Positions 42,919 through 53,571 of a stretch of DNA of 64,000 nucleotides are shown one piece after another. Below the pieces are notes generated by a model. The model was not told the origin of the DNA, searched no databases, and was given only the letters and a program-made list of their open reading frames with translations. The stretch is from VRUE01 sp963728835 (lineage in GTDB: Bacteria > Actinomycetota > Thermoleophilia > Solirubrobacterales > 70-9). The stretch is taken from positions 124,001 to 188,000 of the forward strand of contig CAVSKZ010000003.1 of the NCBI GenBank assembly GCA_963728835.1, in the 5' to 3' direction. The first letter of the stretch is position 1. Each line of letters opens with the position of its first letter. A program made the position numbers and the translations under genes.

Positions 42919-44601
42919 GTGCTGCGCGAGCTCCGGATCGAGAACCTCCTCCTCATAGAAAGGGCGGAGATGCGCCTCGGCAAAGGGCTTAATGCCATCA
43001 CCGGGGAGACTGGGGCGGGGAAGACCGTTTTGGCTCATTCGCTGGATCTGTTGATGGGCGGGAAGGCCCGGCCGGGGATCGTGCGGCCCGGGGCGGAGGA
43101 GGCCTGGGTCGAGGGGGTGTTCGACTTGCCCGACGGGTTGCTGGCGGAACCCGAGCTCGCTGAGATCGCGGAGCGGTTGCCGGAGGGGGCGGACGAGGTG
43201 GTGCTGGGCAGGCGGGTCTCCGCCGGCGGGCGGACGAGCGCCTTCGTCGGCGGGCGGGCGGCCTCGGCTTCTGACCTGAAGCTGCTGGGCGGGAGACTGC
43301 TCGCCTTCTACGGCCAGCACGAGCACCGCAGGCTGACGATCTCCTCGGCGCAGATGGAGGTGCTGGACGGGTTCGCCGGCGCCGGGCACCTGGATCTGCG
43401 CGAGCGCTACCGCGATGCGCACCGCGAGTGCCAGCGGCTGGAGGCGGAGCTGGCCGAGATGCGCGAGCGCGACGGCTCGCGGGAGCGCGACCTCGACCTC
43501 TACCGATATGAGCTGGCCGAGATCGAGGAGGTCGCGCCCGACCCGGCCGAGAAGGCGGAGCTCGGGACCGAGCGCGAGCGGCTGCGCCACGCCGAGGGGC
43601 TGCGCGAGGCCGCGGCTGGGGCGCACGCGGCGGCGCTCGGCACCGAGGAGGGCGGAGGGGGAGCGGCCGAGCTCCTCGCCCGGGCGGAGGCGCTCCTGCA
43701 GGGCTCCGGCGGGATCGACTCGGATCTCGACGCGCTCTCGGCGCGGCTCGGCTCGCTGGCGATCGAGCTGGGCGACGTCGCCGGCGAGTTGCGCGACTAC
43801 GCCGAGGGGCTCGAGGCCGACCCCGGCCGCCTGGCCGCGGTCGAGGAGCGCCTCGACGGGCTCGACCGGCTCGAGCGAAAGCACGGCGGCAGCGTCGAGG
43901 CCGTCCTCGCGCACGCCGAGCGCTGCCGGGCTGAGATCGCCCGCCTGGAGAGCGCCGAGGAGCGCGGCGCGGAGGCGGAGGCTGCGCTGGCCGAGGTGGA
44001 GGCGAGCCGGGCAACGCTCGCGGACAAGCTCGGCAAGGCGCGGGCCAGGGCGAGCGCGCCGCTGGAACGCGAGGCGGCGCAGGAGCTGGAGCGGCTGGCG
44101 ATGCCCGGCGCGCGGCTGGAGGTTCTGCTGGAGCCGCATCCCGACGGGTTCGGCCCGAGCGGAGCCGAGTCGGTCGAGCTGCGCCTCGCCCCGAATCCCG
44201 GCCTGGAGCCGGCGCCGTTGCGCGACGCCGCGTCGGGGGGAGAGCTCTCGCGGGTGATGCTCGCACTCAGCGGCTTCGGCGGCGCCGGCGGCGCGGGAAC
44301 GCTCGTCTTCGACGAGATCGACGCGGGCGTCGGCGGCAAGACGGCCCGCGTGGTCGGCGAGCGGCTGCGGGCCCTCGGCGAGGGTCGCCAGGTGCTCTGC
44401 ATCACCCACCTGCCCCAGGTCGCCTCCCAGGCCCAGACGCACTTCACGCTCGAGAAGGACGTCTCCGGCGAGCGCGCCAGCGCCACCGTGCGGCGGCTGG
44501 AGGGCGAAGGCGTCGTCGCGGAGATCCGCCGCATGCTCGGCGGCGAGCAGTCCGACGAGGCGGCGACCCAGCACGCGCGCGAGCTGCTCGCCGCAGCCTG
44601 A
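42919..44601 (+). CDS. recN: DNA repair protein RecN
   Basis: SMC-like ATPase for double-strand break repair. Walker A ITGETGAGKTVLAHSLDLLM near the N-terminus, a long coiled coil (about 155-380, rich in Glu, Arg, Ala and Leu), then the ABC signature ASGGELSRVMLALS and Walker B LVFDEIDAGVGGKTARVV, ending with CITHLPQVASQA. 560 residues, unbroken frame. First gene of the recN-steA-steB-like-pyrG block. Confidence 0.95.
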   Translation: MLRELRIENLLLIERAEMRLGKGLNAITGETGAGKTVLAHSLDLLMGGKARPGIVRPGAEEAWVEGVFDLPDGLLAEPELAEIAERLPEGADEVVLGRRVSAGGRTSAFVGGRAASASDLKLLGGRLLAFYGQHEHRRLTISSAQMEVLDGFAGAGHLDLRERYRDAHRECQRLEAELAEMRERDGSRERDLDLYRYELAEIEEVAPDPAEKAELGTERERLRHAEGLREAAAGAHAAALGTEEGGGGAAELLARAEALLQGSGGIDSDLDALSARLGSLAIELGDVAGELRDYAEGLEADPGRLAAVEERLDGLDRLERKHGGSVEAVLAHAERCRAEIARLESAEERGAEAEAALAEVEASRATLADKLGKARARASAPLEREAAQELERLAMPGARLEVLLEPHPDGFGPSGAESVELRLAPNPGLEPAPLRDAASGGELSRVMLALSGFGGAGGAGTLVFDEIDAGVGGKTARVVGERLRALGEGRQVLCITHLPQVASQAQTHFTLEKDVSGERASATVRRLEGEGVVAEIRRMLGGEQSDEAATQHARELLAAA

Positions 44602-44641
44602 GAACCTGCCTGAAGCGGTTTGCGGCGCTTGCCAGAGCGGT

Positions 44642-44647
44642 TAACCT
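44642..44647 (+). promoter_or_regulatory. -10 box for steA
   Basis: TAACCT ends 6 bases before the GTG at 44654 and supports that start even though it lies in a different frame from most of the gene. Confidence 0.45.
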
Positions 44648-44653
44648 GCTCCG

Positions 44654-45845
44654 GTGGCTATCGCTGCCGGCCGTCGTCGTCTCCCTGCGCTGCTTCTCTC
44701 GCCGCAACGGCGGGTCCCCGGACGAGGCGATCGAGGGCACGGTCCGGCTCGGCCGGCGCACCAAGCACCTGGTTAAGCGCCTGGCTCCCGGCGACATCGC
44801 CGTCGTCGACCACGTCAACATCGACCGGATCGCGGCCGAGGAGCTGATCGCCACCGGCGTCGGGGTCGTGATCAACGCCGCGCCGTCCTCCAACGGCCGC
44901 TACCCGAACACGGGCCCGCTGCTGCTCGCCCGCGCCGGCGTGGTGCTGGTCGACGCGGACGGCGCCGACCCGTTCGAGCTGCTCGGCGAGGGCGAGCGGG
45001 TGACCGTCTGCGGCGGCGCCGTGCTCGCCGGCGACCGGGAGGTCCTGCGCGGCCGCGTGCTCGGGGCCGAGGAGCTGGAGATCCAGCTCGACGAGCAGCG
45101 CGAGCGAGTCGACGAGGCCCTCGCCGAGTTCGCCGAGAACACGGTCGCCCACGTGCGCCAGGAGACCGACCTCCTCACCGGCAGCGTCGAGTTCCCGCCG
45201 ACGCGTGCCTCCTTCCGCGATCGCCACGTCCTGATCGTCGTTCGCGGCGAGCACCACCGCCGCGACCTGCAGGCGCTGCGCGCCTACATCCGCGACGTGC
45301 GGCCGCTGGTCGTCGCCGTCGACGGCGGTGCCGAGGCGGTGCTGGAGGCGGGTCTGAAGCCGGATCTGATCCTCGGCGACATGGACTCCGCGGGCGACGA
45401 GGCTCTGCGCTGTGGGGCCGAGCTGGTCGTCCACGCCTATCCCGACGGGCGCGCTCCCGGCCGCCAGCGCCTGCTCGACCTCGGGCTCGACCACACCGTG
45501 CTGCCCGCCGCGGGCACCAGCGAGGACGTCGCGATGCTGATGGCCTTCGAGAAGGGCGCGGCGCTGATCGTCAGCGTCGGTGCCCACTTCAACCTGATCG
45601 AGTTCCTCGACCGCAAGCGGGGGGGCATGTCCTCGACCTTCCTCACCCGACTGCGGATCGGCGAGAAGCTGGTCGACGCGAAGGGCGTCAGCCGGCTCTA
45701 CAACCCGAGCTCCCCCTTCGGCCCGCTCGTCCTCTTCGTCGCCGCCTTCGCGATCCTGGTGGCGATCGTCGTCATCACCTCGCCCGCCCTCAGCGGCCTC
45801 TTCGACCTGGTCTGGCTCAAGGTCAAGATCTGGCTGGGGCTTTAG
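44654..45845 (+). CDS. steA: SteA-like cytokinetic ring protein, +1 shift near 44696
   Basis: Homologue of actinobacterial SteA, a thiamine-pyrophosphokinase-fold protein that works with SteB in daughter cell separation. GTVRLGRRTKHLVKRLAPGD, AVVDHVNIDRIAAEELIATG, INAAPSSNGRYPNTGPLLLA and LILGDMDSAGDEAL are typical; a C-terminal membrane helix (VLFVAAFAILVAIVVITS) is present. The main frame has no start codon upstream of the conserved part, but GTG 44654 in the preceding frame gives AIAAGRRRLPALL and a +1 change near 44696 joins them. About 396 residues. SteB-like gene follows at 45878. Confidence 0.82.
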
Positions 45846-45865
45846 ATGGCGTAGCGCGGCCCAGA

Positions 45866-45871
45866 TAGCCT
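45866..45871 (+). promoter_or_regulatory. -10 box for the steB-like gene
   Basis: TAGCCT ends 6 bases before the GTG at 45878; no Shine-Dalgarno sequence. Confidence 0.5.
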
Positions 45872-45877
45872 GCCGCC

Positions 45878-46750
45878 GTGGGCTACAGCGCCAAATACCA
45901 CGCGACCTCGATGATCGCGGTGTTCCTCGCCCTCGCGATCGGGATCCTGATCGGCGCCGAGTTCGGCGGCGACGCGCTGACCAACACGCGCCGGGACCTC
46001 GAGCGCAGCCTCACCGGCAACCTGCAGGACGCCCGCGACCGGGCCGACGAGCTGAGCGCCGAACTGGCGCGCTCGGACGAGTTCGCCAGCCGCGTCTACC
46101 CGGCACTGGTGCGAGACCGTCTCGCCGGCCGGCGGATCGGGATCGTCGCCCTCGGCGATCTGCCGGGGGATACCTCGGCGGCGATCGAGGACGCGCTGGA
46201 GCCGACCGGGGCGCGCCTCGTCGGGGTCGGCGTGGTGCGCGAGCCGGTCGACCTGCGCGCTCTCGCCGACGACCTCTCGAAGACGCGCTTCGCCGCACTG
46301 CGCCGCGACGGTGACGCGCTCACCGCCTTCGGCGCCGGGCTGGGGCGCCAGATCGTCCGCGGCGGCGTCCTGCCCGAGCTCGTCCGCGGCCATCTCTTCT
46401 CCCGGGCGAGCGGCAACTTCGGCGCCCTCGACGGCGTCATCGTCGTGCGCGACGTGCCCGAGGACATGGGCGCGGTGCAGCGCTCCAACGCGAGCCGGCT
46501 CGAGTCGGCGCTGATCGCCGGCATCGCCGGAACCCGGACGCCCGCGGTCGGCGTCGAGACCTCCAGCACGGAGCCCTCCTCGGTCTCGTTCTTCAACGGC
46601 AACGACCTGACCAGCGTCGACGACGTCGAGCTCGCGGCGGGCCGGGTCGCGACCGTCTTCGCCCTGCTCGGCGCCGAGGGCAGCTTCGGGATCAAGGGCT
46701 CGGCCGACCGCCTGCTCCCGGACCTGCTGCCGCCGGTGGGGTCCCGGTGA
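45878..46750 (+). CDS. MctB/SteB-like membrane protein
   Basis: N-terminal membrane helix (SMIAVFLALAIGILIGAEF) followed by a coiled coil (RRDLERSLTGNLQDARDRAD) and an extracytoplasmic domain, the layout of the MctB 'copper transporter' family. In corynebacteria the member next to SteA is SteB, which binds it and helps cell separation; position here suggests that role rather than copper transport. 290 residues, GTG start. Confidence 0.8.
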   Translation: MGYSAKYHATSMIAVFLALAIGILIGAEFGGDALTNTRRDLERSLTGNLQDARDRADELSAELARSDEFASRVYPALVRDRLAGRRIGIVALGDLPGDTSAAIEDALEPTGARLVGVGVVREPVDLRALADDLSKTRFAALRRDGDALTAFGAGLGRQIVRGGVLPELVRGHLFSRASGNFGALDGVIVVRDVPEDMGAVQRSNASRLESALIAGIAGTRTPAVGVETSSTEPSSVSFFNGNDLTSVDDVELAAGRVATVFALLGAEGSFGIKGSADRLLPDLLPPVGSR

Positions 46751-46806
46751 GCGCTCCGACCGTCACGGTGATCTCCGGTCATTCGAATCCGGGACGGTCG
46801 GGGCGC
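46751..46806. repeat. Intergenic hairpin between the steB-like and GT4 genes
   Basis: A 14-base stem (GCGCTCCGACCGTC with GACGGTCGGGGCGC, one G-T pair) around a 28-base loop fills the gap just after the steB-like stop. No T-run. Possibly an RNA processing or attenuation site. Confidence 0.5.
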
Positions 46807-46823
46807 GAACAAATGGATGCCCC

Positions 46824-47657
46824 GTGACCTGGGTCGGGCTCCCCGGTCGCGATCGCGGTCGCCCTGCTCGTCGTGCCGGCCGGCGTGCGCGGGCTGTTCG
46901 ACGCCGGCCTGGTGCGCGAGAACTACCGTGGCGCCTCGCTCGCCTTCCCGCTGGGGGCGGTGCTCGCGACCGCGGCCCTGGTCGCGCTGGCGCCGCTCGC
47001 CTTCCTCGACGACCGCGCCGACCTCGACCTGCTCGTCCCCGAACTGCGCCGCTGGATGCCCTACCTGCTCGGGGTCGCGTTCCTCGGCTTCCTCGACGAC
47101 TCGCTGGGGCGGGGGGAGGTGGCCGGCGCGCCGCGCGGCTGGCGCGGGCACGTGCGGGCGCTGCGCCGGGGCAGCCTCTCGACCGGAGCGGTGAAGGCGC
47201 TGGGGGCGCTGGCGCTCGCCGCCTACGTCGTCTCGGGGCGGGGGCTGGAGTCCTGGCGCTACCTCGCCGACGTCGCCCTGCTGATCCTCGCCACCAACGC
47301 CTTCAACCTGCTCGACCTGCGGCCGGGGCGAGCGGAGAAGGGCCTGGCTCTGCTCGGGACCGGCCTCTGCCTGGGCGCCTGGACCCTGGCGCCGCTGGAG
47401 CTGCTCGGGATCTTCGCCGGCCCGGTGGCGGTCGGCGCCTGGTTCACCCTGCGCGAGCGGGCGATGCTGGGCGACACCGGCTCCAACCTGCTCGGCGCCG
47501 TCGCCGGGGTCTGGCTGCTGACGACGTTGGGGGCGGATGCCCGCCTGATCGCTCTGCTCGCGGTCGCCGGACTGACCATTTACGGAGAGTTGCGTTCGAT
47601 CTCAGCCGCGATCGATTCGGTTCCGCCACTGCGATGGCTAGACTCGCTCGGCAGAGC

Positions 47658-47661
<4 letters not shown>
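46824..47661 (+). CDS. MraY/WecA-like polyprenyl-phosphate sugar-1-phosphate transferase, +1 shift near 46845
   Basis: Multi-pass glycosyltransferase (GT4 lipid type) that moves a sugar-1-phosphate from UDP-sugar to undecaprenyl phosphate. Motifs: FLGFLDDSLGRGE (DD), LATNAFNLLDLRPGRAEKG (NxxNxxD) and ERAMLGDTGSNLLGAVAG. Eight or nine hydrophobic segments. The start GTG 46824 gives TWVGLP, then one extra base (CCC, G, GTC) and the frame continues +1 as VAIAVALLVVPAGVRGLFD. About 278 residues, short compared with MraY. Located between the steB-like gene and pyrG, so a cell-envelope role is likely. Confidence 0.78.
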
Positions 47662-49325
<1,664 letters not shown>

Positions 49326-49336
49326 CCTTCTCCGTC

Positions 49337-50434
49337 GTGGAGAGGCTTCATGAGACTTTTGTGCGGCTCTGCGAGATTCGCAGTCCGACTGGGGAGGAGC
49401 GCGAGGTCGCGGACACGATCGCCGCCGAACTGCGCGCGCTCGGGCTCGAGGTGAGCGAGGACGACGCCGCGGGGCCGGCCAAAGCCGGAGCGGGCAACAT
49501 CCTCGCCCGCCTGCCGGGGCGCAGCGAAGAGTGGGTGATGTTCTGCGCCCATGTCGACACCGTCCCGCACAAGGGCCAGATCGAGGTGGTCGAATCCGAC
49601 GGCGTATTCCGCAGCGCCGGCGAGACGATCCTCGGGGCCGACAACAAGGCGGCGGTTGCGGTCTTCATCGAGATGGTGGCGCGTCACGTCGCCGAGCCGC
49701 CGCCGGTCGGGATCGAGCTGGTCCTGACCGTCGCCGAGGAGCAGGGCCTGCGCGGCGCGAAAGCCTTCGACGTCTCGGCGCTGCGCTCGAAGCGCGGCTT
49801 CGTCCTCGACCACGCCAGCTCGATCGGCGAGGTGATCGTCACCTCGCCGACCCAGCAGCGTGTGCTGGCGGACTTCCACGGGGTCGAAGCGCACGCCGGC
49901 ATCCGGCCCGAGGACGGCAGCAACGCGATCGCCGCTGCCGCCGCCGCGATCTCGCGGATGGAGCTGGGCCGGCTCGACGAGGAGACGACCGCAAACGTGG
50001 GCTTGATCTCGGGCGGGACCTCGGGCAACGTCGTCCCCGGCCACTGCGCGATCGTCGCCGAGGCGCGCAGCCTCGACTCCGGCCGGACGGCGGAGGTCGC
50101 GGGGTCGCTGAGCGACGCCTGCGCCTGGGGTGCCAGCGAGCACGGCTGCGACGCCGACGTGCGGATCGAAGAGCTCTTCCGCGGCTACCGGATCCCGGCC
50201 TCCTCGCCGGCGCTGGGCCTGGCCGAGGCAGGGTTGCGCAGCGCCGGGTTCGATCCGCAGCGCACGGCGACCGGTGGCGGCAGCGACGCCAACGCGCTGG
50301 TCGCGAACGGCTTCGACTGCATCCTGCTCGCCAACGGCACCGAGGCCAACCACACCCCCGACGAGGCCGTGAGCGCGCGCAACCTCGACGCGATGCTCGA
50401 GGTCTGCGAGGGCATCGTCGCGGCGGCGGCCTAG
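49337..50434 (+). CDS. M20 family peptidase (peptidase T-like)
   Basis: Zinc peptidase. Ligands and catalytic residues: CAHVDTVPHKG (His, Asp), ILGADNKAAVA (Asp), LTVAEEQGLRGAK (Glu-Glu), VLDHASSIGEV (Asp) and ANHTPDEAVS (His). The dimerisation domain lies between (HGVEAHAGIRPEDGSNAI). 365 residues. A tripeptidase or other small-peptide hydrolase by family. Confidence 0.88.
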   Translation: MERLHETFVRLCEIRSPTGEEREVADTIAAELRALGLEVSEDDAAGPAKAGAGNILARLPGRSEEWVMFCAHVDTVPHKGQIEVVESDGVFRSAGETILGADNKAAVAVFIEMVARHVAEPPPVGIELVLTVAEEQGLRGAKAFDVSALRSKRGFVLDHASSIGEVIVTSPTQQRVLADFHGVEAHAGIRPEDGSNAIAAAAAAISRMELGRLDEETTANVGLISGGTSGNVVPGHCAIVAEARSLDSGRTAEVAGSLSDACAWGASEHGCDADVRIEELFRGYRIPASSPALGLAEAGLRSAGFDPQRTATGGGSDANALVANGFDCILLANGTEANHTPDEAVSARNLDAMLEVCEGIVAAAA

Positions 50435-50437
50435 CCC
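50432..50437 (+). promoter_or_regulatory. -10 box overlapping the peptidase stop codon
   Basis: TAGCCC ends 6 bases before the GTG at 50444; its TAG is the stop codon of the previous gene. Confidence 0.35.
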
Positions 50438-50443
50438 GGTCCT

Positions 50444-51505
50444 GTGGGCGGACGGCTGAAGCTGCGCCGCGGCGTCGTCGTCGGCGAGGAGCCGCTGGTT
50501 GTCGAGGTCGACGGCGAGCGCCGGGCGGCCTGGGCCGACACGGCCCTGCTCGGTGAGATGCGCGAGGGCGACGAGGTCGTCGTCAACGTCGAGGCCCTGG
50601 ACCTGGGTCTCGGCTCGGGCGGCTTCGACGTCGTCCACGTCAACCTGACCCGCGGCCTGGAGGCGAGCGGCGAGGGCCGCGAGCACGTGATGAAGCTGAA
50701 CTACACCTCCCTCCAGCACGCGGTCGACCCAGTCGAGCAAGCGCCGCACGTTTCACATGCTGGACCTGTAAAAGGTGCGACGGAATCGGAGACGAGGCAA
50801 TTGCCGGTGCTGGTCGTTCCCCTGCACGGGCATCTGGCGCCCTCGGCGTGGGCGATGGCACAGGCTGCGCCGGGGTCGAAGGTCGGCTACGTGCAGACCA
50901 GGGGAGGGGCGCTGCCGGGGTCGCTCAGCCGCGATGTCGCTGAGCTGCGCGAGCGCGATCTGCTTTGCGGTCACGTCACCGCCGCTCCCGCATACGGCGG
51001 CGAGCACGAGGCACTCTCAGTCGCGGGAGCGCTCGATGCCGCTGCCCAGTCCCTCGGCTGGGACGCGGCGATTGCGGGGCCGGGGCCGGGCATCATCGGC
51101 TCCGACACCCGCCTCGGCCACGGCGGCATCGCCGCCCTCGACACGGCCCACGCTGCGCTCGGCCTCGGACTCCGAACCCTTCTCTCTCCGCGCCTCTCCA
51201 GCGCCGACCCCCGCGAGCGTCACCGCCCGGTCAGCCATCACACACTCACCGTCCTCCAGATGCTCCTCGCCCCCGTGGAGATCCCCGTCCCCGCCGGCGA
51301 CCCAGTCCCAATCGCCGTCCTCGCCACAGCCGCCGGCTGGCGCCACCGCCTCCGCGAAGCCCCGGCAGACCTCTCGGGCTACGCAAGCTCAAACCTCCCA
51401 GCCCGGACGATGGGCCGCACCATCGCCGAAGACCCCCTCTTCTTTGCAGCAGCCCTCGCCTCCGGCCAGGCCCTGGCCGCATCCTCCGCGGGTGGCACGG
51501 GGTGA
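50444..51505 (+). CDS. DUF3866 family protein
   Basis: 353 residues. RRGVVVGEEPLVVEVDGERR, MKLNYTSLQHAVDPVEQ, GPGIIGSDTRLGHGGI and PVSHHTLTVLQMLL match the actinobacterial DUF3866 family, of unknown function, often found between pyrG and xerD. The segment APHVSHAGPVKGATESETRQ is not family-like: it is encoded by the second copy of the 35-bp palindrome (50745-50779) and its flank, so a palindromic insertion appears to be translated in frame. Start GTG 50444. Confidence 0.8.
   Translation: MGGRLKLRRGVVVGEEPLVVEVDGERRAAWADTALLGEMREGDEVVVNVEALDLGLGSGGFDVVHVNLTRGLEASGEGREHVMKLNYTSLQHAVDPVEQAPHVSHAGPVKGATESETRQLPVLVVPLHGHLAPSAWAMAQAAPGSKVGYVQTRGGALPGSLSRDVAELRERDLLCGHVTAAPAYGGEHEALSVAGALDAAAQSLGWDAAIAGPGPGIIGSDTRLGHGGIAALDTAHAALGLGLRTLLSPRLSSADPRERHRPVSHHTLTVLQMLLAPVEIPVPAGDPVPIAVLATAAGWRHRLREAPADLSGYASSNLPARTMGRTIAEDPLFFAAALASGQALAASSAGGTG
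50745..50779. repeat. 35-bp palindrome, copy 2, inside the DUF3866 gene
   Basis: Same length as the palindrome at 14909-14943 and identical at 27 of 35 positions, including the first ten bases (CGCACGTTTC) and last five (GTGCG). The arms here have several mismatches, so this copy is degenerate. It lies in codons 101-112 of the gene. Confidence 0.7.
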
Positions 51506-51557
51506 GGGGGGTCGAGGACGGACCGTGGCCCGCCCGCAGTGCCCCCCTCACCCCGTG
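51496..51557. terminator. Long hairpin over the DUF3866 stop codon
   Basis: Perfect 16-base arms (CACGGGGTGAGGGGGG and CCCCCCTCACCCCGTG) around a 30-base loop. The gene's TGA is inside the left arm. It probably ends the recN-DUF3866 transcript in both directions or protects the mRNA end; no T-run. Confidence 0.6.
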
Positions 51558-51629
51558 ACAGGCCGCGGCCGGAACGCACGGTCCCTTGCCAACCAAGGAT
51601 TGCGGCACTCCAGAGGGAATCGTGCCGCC

Positions 51630-52577
51630 ATGGCAGTCGCCACCCCATCGCCCCCGCGCACCGAGTCCCGCTTCGAGGGCCTCGTCCTCGACTTCCTCTC
51701 CTACCTCGAGCTCGAGCGCGGCCTCTCGCGCAACACGCTGGACGCCTACCGCACCGACCTTCATCAGTACGGGGAGTTCCTCGCCGCCCGCGACATCGAC
51801 GCCCTCGCCGCGGGGCCCGCGGACATCAGCGAGTTCCTCGCCGGGCTGGCGACGGGGGAGGGACGCCCCGCCTGCTCCTCGGCGACCGTCCACCGCAAGG
51901 CCGCCTGCCTGCGCTCCTTCTACAAGCAGCTGCGCCGCGACGAGCTGATCGGCGACGACCCGACCGCGGCACTGAGCGCGCCGCGGCGGGCGAAGAAGCT
52001 GCCCCAGGTTCTCAACTACGCCGAGGTCCAGAAGCTGCTTGACGCCCCGGAGGGCAGTGCCCCCGCGCCCCTGCGCGACAGGGCGCTTCTGGAGGTGATG
52101 TACGCCTGCGGGCTGCGTGCCTCGGAGACGATCGGGCTGGAGCTCGGCGACGTAGACCTGCACGAGGGGTTCCTGCGCGCTCGCGGCAAGGGCAGCAAGG
52201 AACGCCTGGTCCCCCTCGGCCGCAAGGCGATCGCGGCGATCTCCGCCTACCTGAGGGGCGGACGCCCGAAGCTGGTCGGCGAGCGCCACGAGGTGAAGCT
52301 CTTCGTCAACTTCCGCGGCGGTCCACTCAGTCGCCAGGGCCTCTACAAGATCGTCCAGCGCAACGCCCGCACCGCCGGCCTTGCGGGTCAGATGAGCCCG
52401 CACACGCTGCGCCACAGCTTCGCCACTCACCTGCTGGCGGGCGGCTGCGACCTGCGCGCCGTCCAGGAGATGCTCGGCCACGCCGACATCGCCACGACCC
52501 AGATGTACACCCACCTCTCCGGCGAGCACCTGAAGGACGCCTACTTCAAGGCCCACCCCCGCGCCACCGCCAACTAA
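51630..52577 (+). CDS. xerD: Tyrosine recombinase XerD
   Basis: Chromosome dimer resolution recombinase acting at dif with XerC at division. N-terminal SAM-like domain (LDFLSYLELERGLSRNTLDA), catalytic residues in CGLRASETIGLEL (Arg), ARGKGSKERLVPLG (Lys), SPHTLRHSFATHLL (His-x-x-Arg), LGHADIATTQMYTHLS (His, Tyr). 315 residues. Position after pyrG and DUF3866 is that of housekeeping xerD, so it is not evidence of a mobile element. ATG 51630 gives the family N-terminus. Confidence 0.93.
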   Translation: MAVATPSPPRTESRFEGLVLDFLSYLELERGLSRNTLDAYRTDLHQYGEFLAARDIDALAAGPADISEFLAGLATGEGRPACSSATVHRKAACLRSFYKQLRRDELIGDDPTAALSAPRRAKKLPQVLNYAEVQKLLDAPEGSAPAPLRDRALLEVMYACGLRASETIGLELGDVDLHEGFLRARGKGSKERLVPLGRKAIAAISAYLRGGRPKLVGERHEVKLFVNFRGGPLSRQGLYKIVQRNARTAGLAGQMSPHTLRHSFATHLLAGGCDLRAVQEMLGHADIATTQMYTHLSGEHLKDAYFKAHPRATAN

Positions 52578-52581
52578 CCCC

Positions 52582-52631
52582 GCTGACTTCGCCCTTTCCG
52601 GTGCATATGCACCCTTAACCACGAAGTCAGC
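52582..52631. repeat. Nested hairpin between xerD and mutM
   Basis: Outer 10-base arms (GCTGACTTCG and CGAAGTCAGC) enclose a perfect 14-base palindrome (GGTGCATATGCACC). The right arm ends 6 bases before the mutM -10 box. It could be a terminator of xerD or an operator for mutM. Confidence 0.6.
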
Positions 52632-52637
52632 GTTCGA

Positions 52638-52643
52638 TAGAAC
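52638..52643 (+). promoter_or_regulatory. -10 box for mutM
   Basis: TAGAAC ends 6 bases before the GTG at 52650; the GGGGGG just before the start might also act as a weak ribosome site. Confidence 0.4.
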
Positions 52644-52649
52644 TGGGGG

Positions 52650-53564
52650 GTGCCCGAGCTGCCGGAGGTGGAGACCGTTTGCCGGCAGCTGGATCCGGAG
52701 CTGCGGGGCCGGGCGATCGAGGCTCTGGAGGTGCTCGACGCTCGCTGGTCCCGGCCCGTTCCGCCGGCGGAGATGGAGCGCGCGGTCGCGGGGGCGGCGA
52801 TCGAGGGGCTGGGCCGGCGCGGCAAGTACCTCCTGCTGGGGCTCGACGGAGCCCGGACGCTGGTCATGCACCTGCGGATGACAGGGAATTTGGTCCTGGT
52901 CGAGGGTGAGAGCAAGCTCGACCCCTCCGAAGGCCGGCGGCTGTACGAGGGCGAGCGCTCGGTCTCCGAGCGCCACCTGCGGGCTCGCTTCCGGCTCCGC
53001 GACGGGCGCGAGCTCTGGTTCACCGACCCGCGCCGCTTCGGCGAGGCCTTCCTGATCGACGACGCCGGCCTCGACCAGCGCTTTGCCCGCCTCGGGGTCG
53101 AGCCGCTCTCCGCCGGCTTCACACCCGACGCGCTGGGGGAGATGGCGGCCGGTCGCACGGCACCGTTGAAGTCCTTCCTGCTCGACCAGTCCGGCGTCGC
53201 CGGGGTCGGCAACATCTACGCCGACGAGGCCCTGTTCCGGGCGCGCCTGCACCCGCTCTCGCCGGCCGGCTCGATGAAGCCCGAGCACCTGGAGGCGCTG
53301 CGCGACGCGGTCGTCGCTGCGCTGGAAGCCGGGATCGACGGCGGCGGCGCCTCGATCGACGACTACCGCGACGGCCGCGGCGAGAAAGGCACGATGCAGG
53401 ACGAGTTCCTCGTCCACACCCGCGAGGGCGAACCCTGCCCGCGCTGCGAGGGCCCGATCGTGCGCATCGTCGTCTCCGGCCGCTCGACCTATTACTGCCC
53501 GAGCTGCCAGGTGAGGCTGCGCCGGAAGCCGCGGAGGCGCCGTCCGGCCCGTCGTTCACCGTAA
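52650..53564 (+). CDS. mutM: Formamidopyrimidine-DNA glycosylase
   Basis: Removes 8-oxoguanine and ring-opened purines. Pro2-Glu3 catalytic start (PELPEVETVCRQL), conserved lysine in GLGRRGKYLLLGLDG, VMHLRMTGNL, helix-two-turn-helix GVAGVGNIYADEALF and zinc finger CPRCEGPIVRIVVSGRSTYY then CPSC. The C-terminus has an extra basic tail (RRKPRRRRPARRSP). About 304 residues. Start GTG 52650 puts Pro at position 2 after Met removal, as the chemistry needs. Confidence 0.95.
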   Translation: MPELPEVETVCRQLDPELRGRAIEALEVLDARWSRPVPPAEMERAVAGAAIEGLGRRGKYLLLGLDGARTLVMHLRMTGNLVLVEGESKLDPSEGRRLYEGERSVSERHLRARFRLRDGRELWFTDPRRFGEAFLIDDAGLDQRFARLGVEPLSAGFTPDALGEMAAGRTAPLKSFLLDQSGVAGVGNIYADEALFRARLHPLSPAGSMKPEHLEALRDAVVAALEAGIDGGGASIDDYRDGRGEKGTMQDEFLVHTREGEPCPRCEGPIVRIVVSGRSTYYCPSCQVRLRRKPRRRRPARRSP

Positions 53565-53571
53565 AACGGCT

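Noticed and set aside
41284..44574. Very long minus-strand open frame (over 1000 codons) opposite the MFS and recN genes
   Set aside because: High G+C removes stop codons from antisense frames. The plus strand encodes two clear, complete proteins here, and the antisense product has no motifs.
51630..52577. Tyrosine recombinase as the integrase of the islands
   Set aside because: Its position after pyrG and DUF3866 and its full-length XerD features mark it as the housekeeping dif recombinase, not an element-borne integrase.
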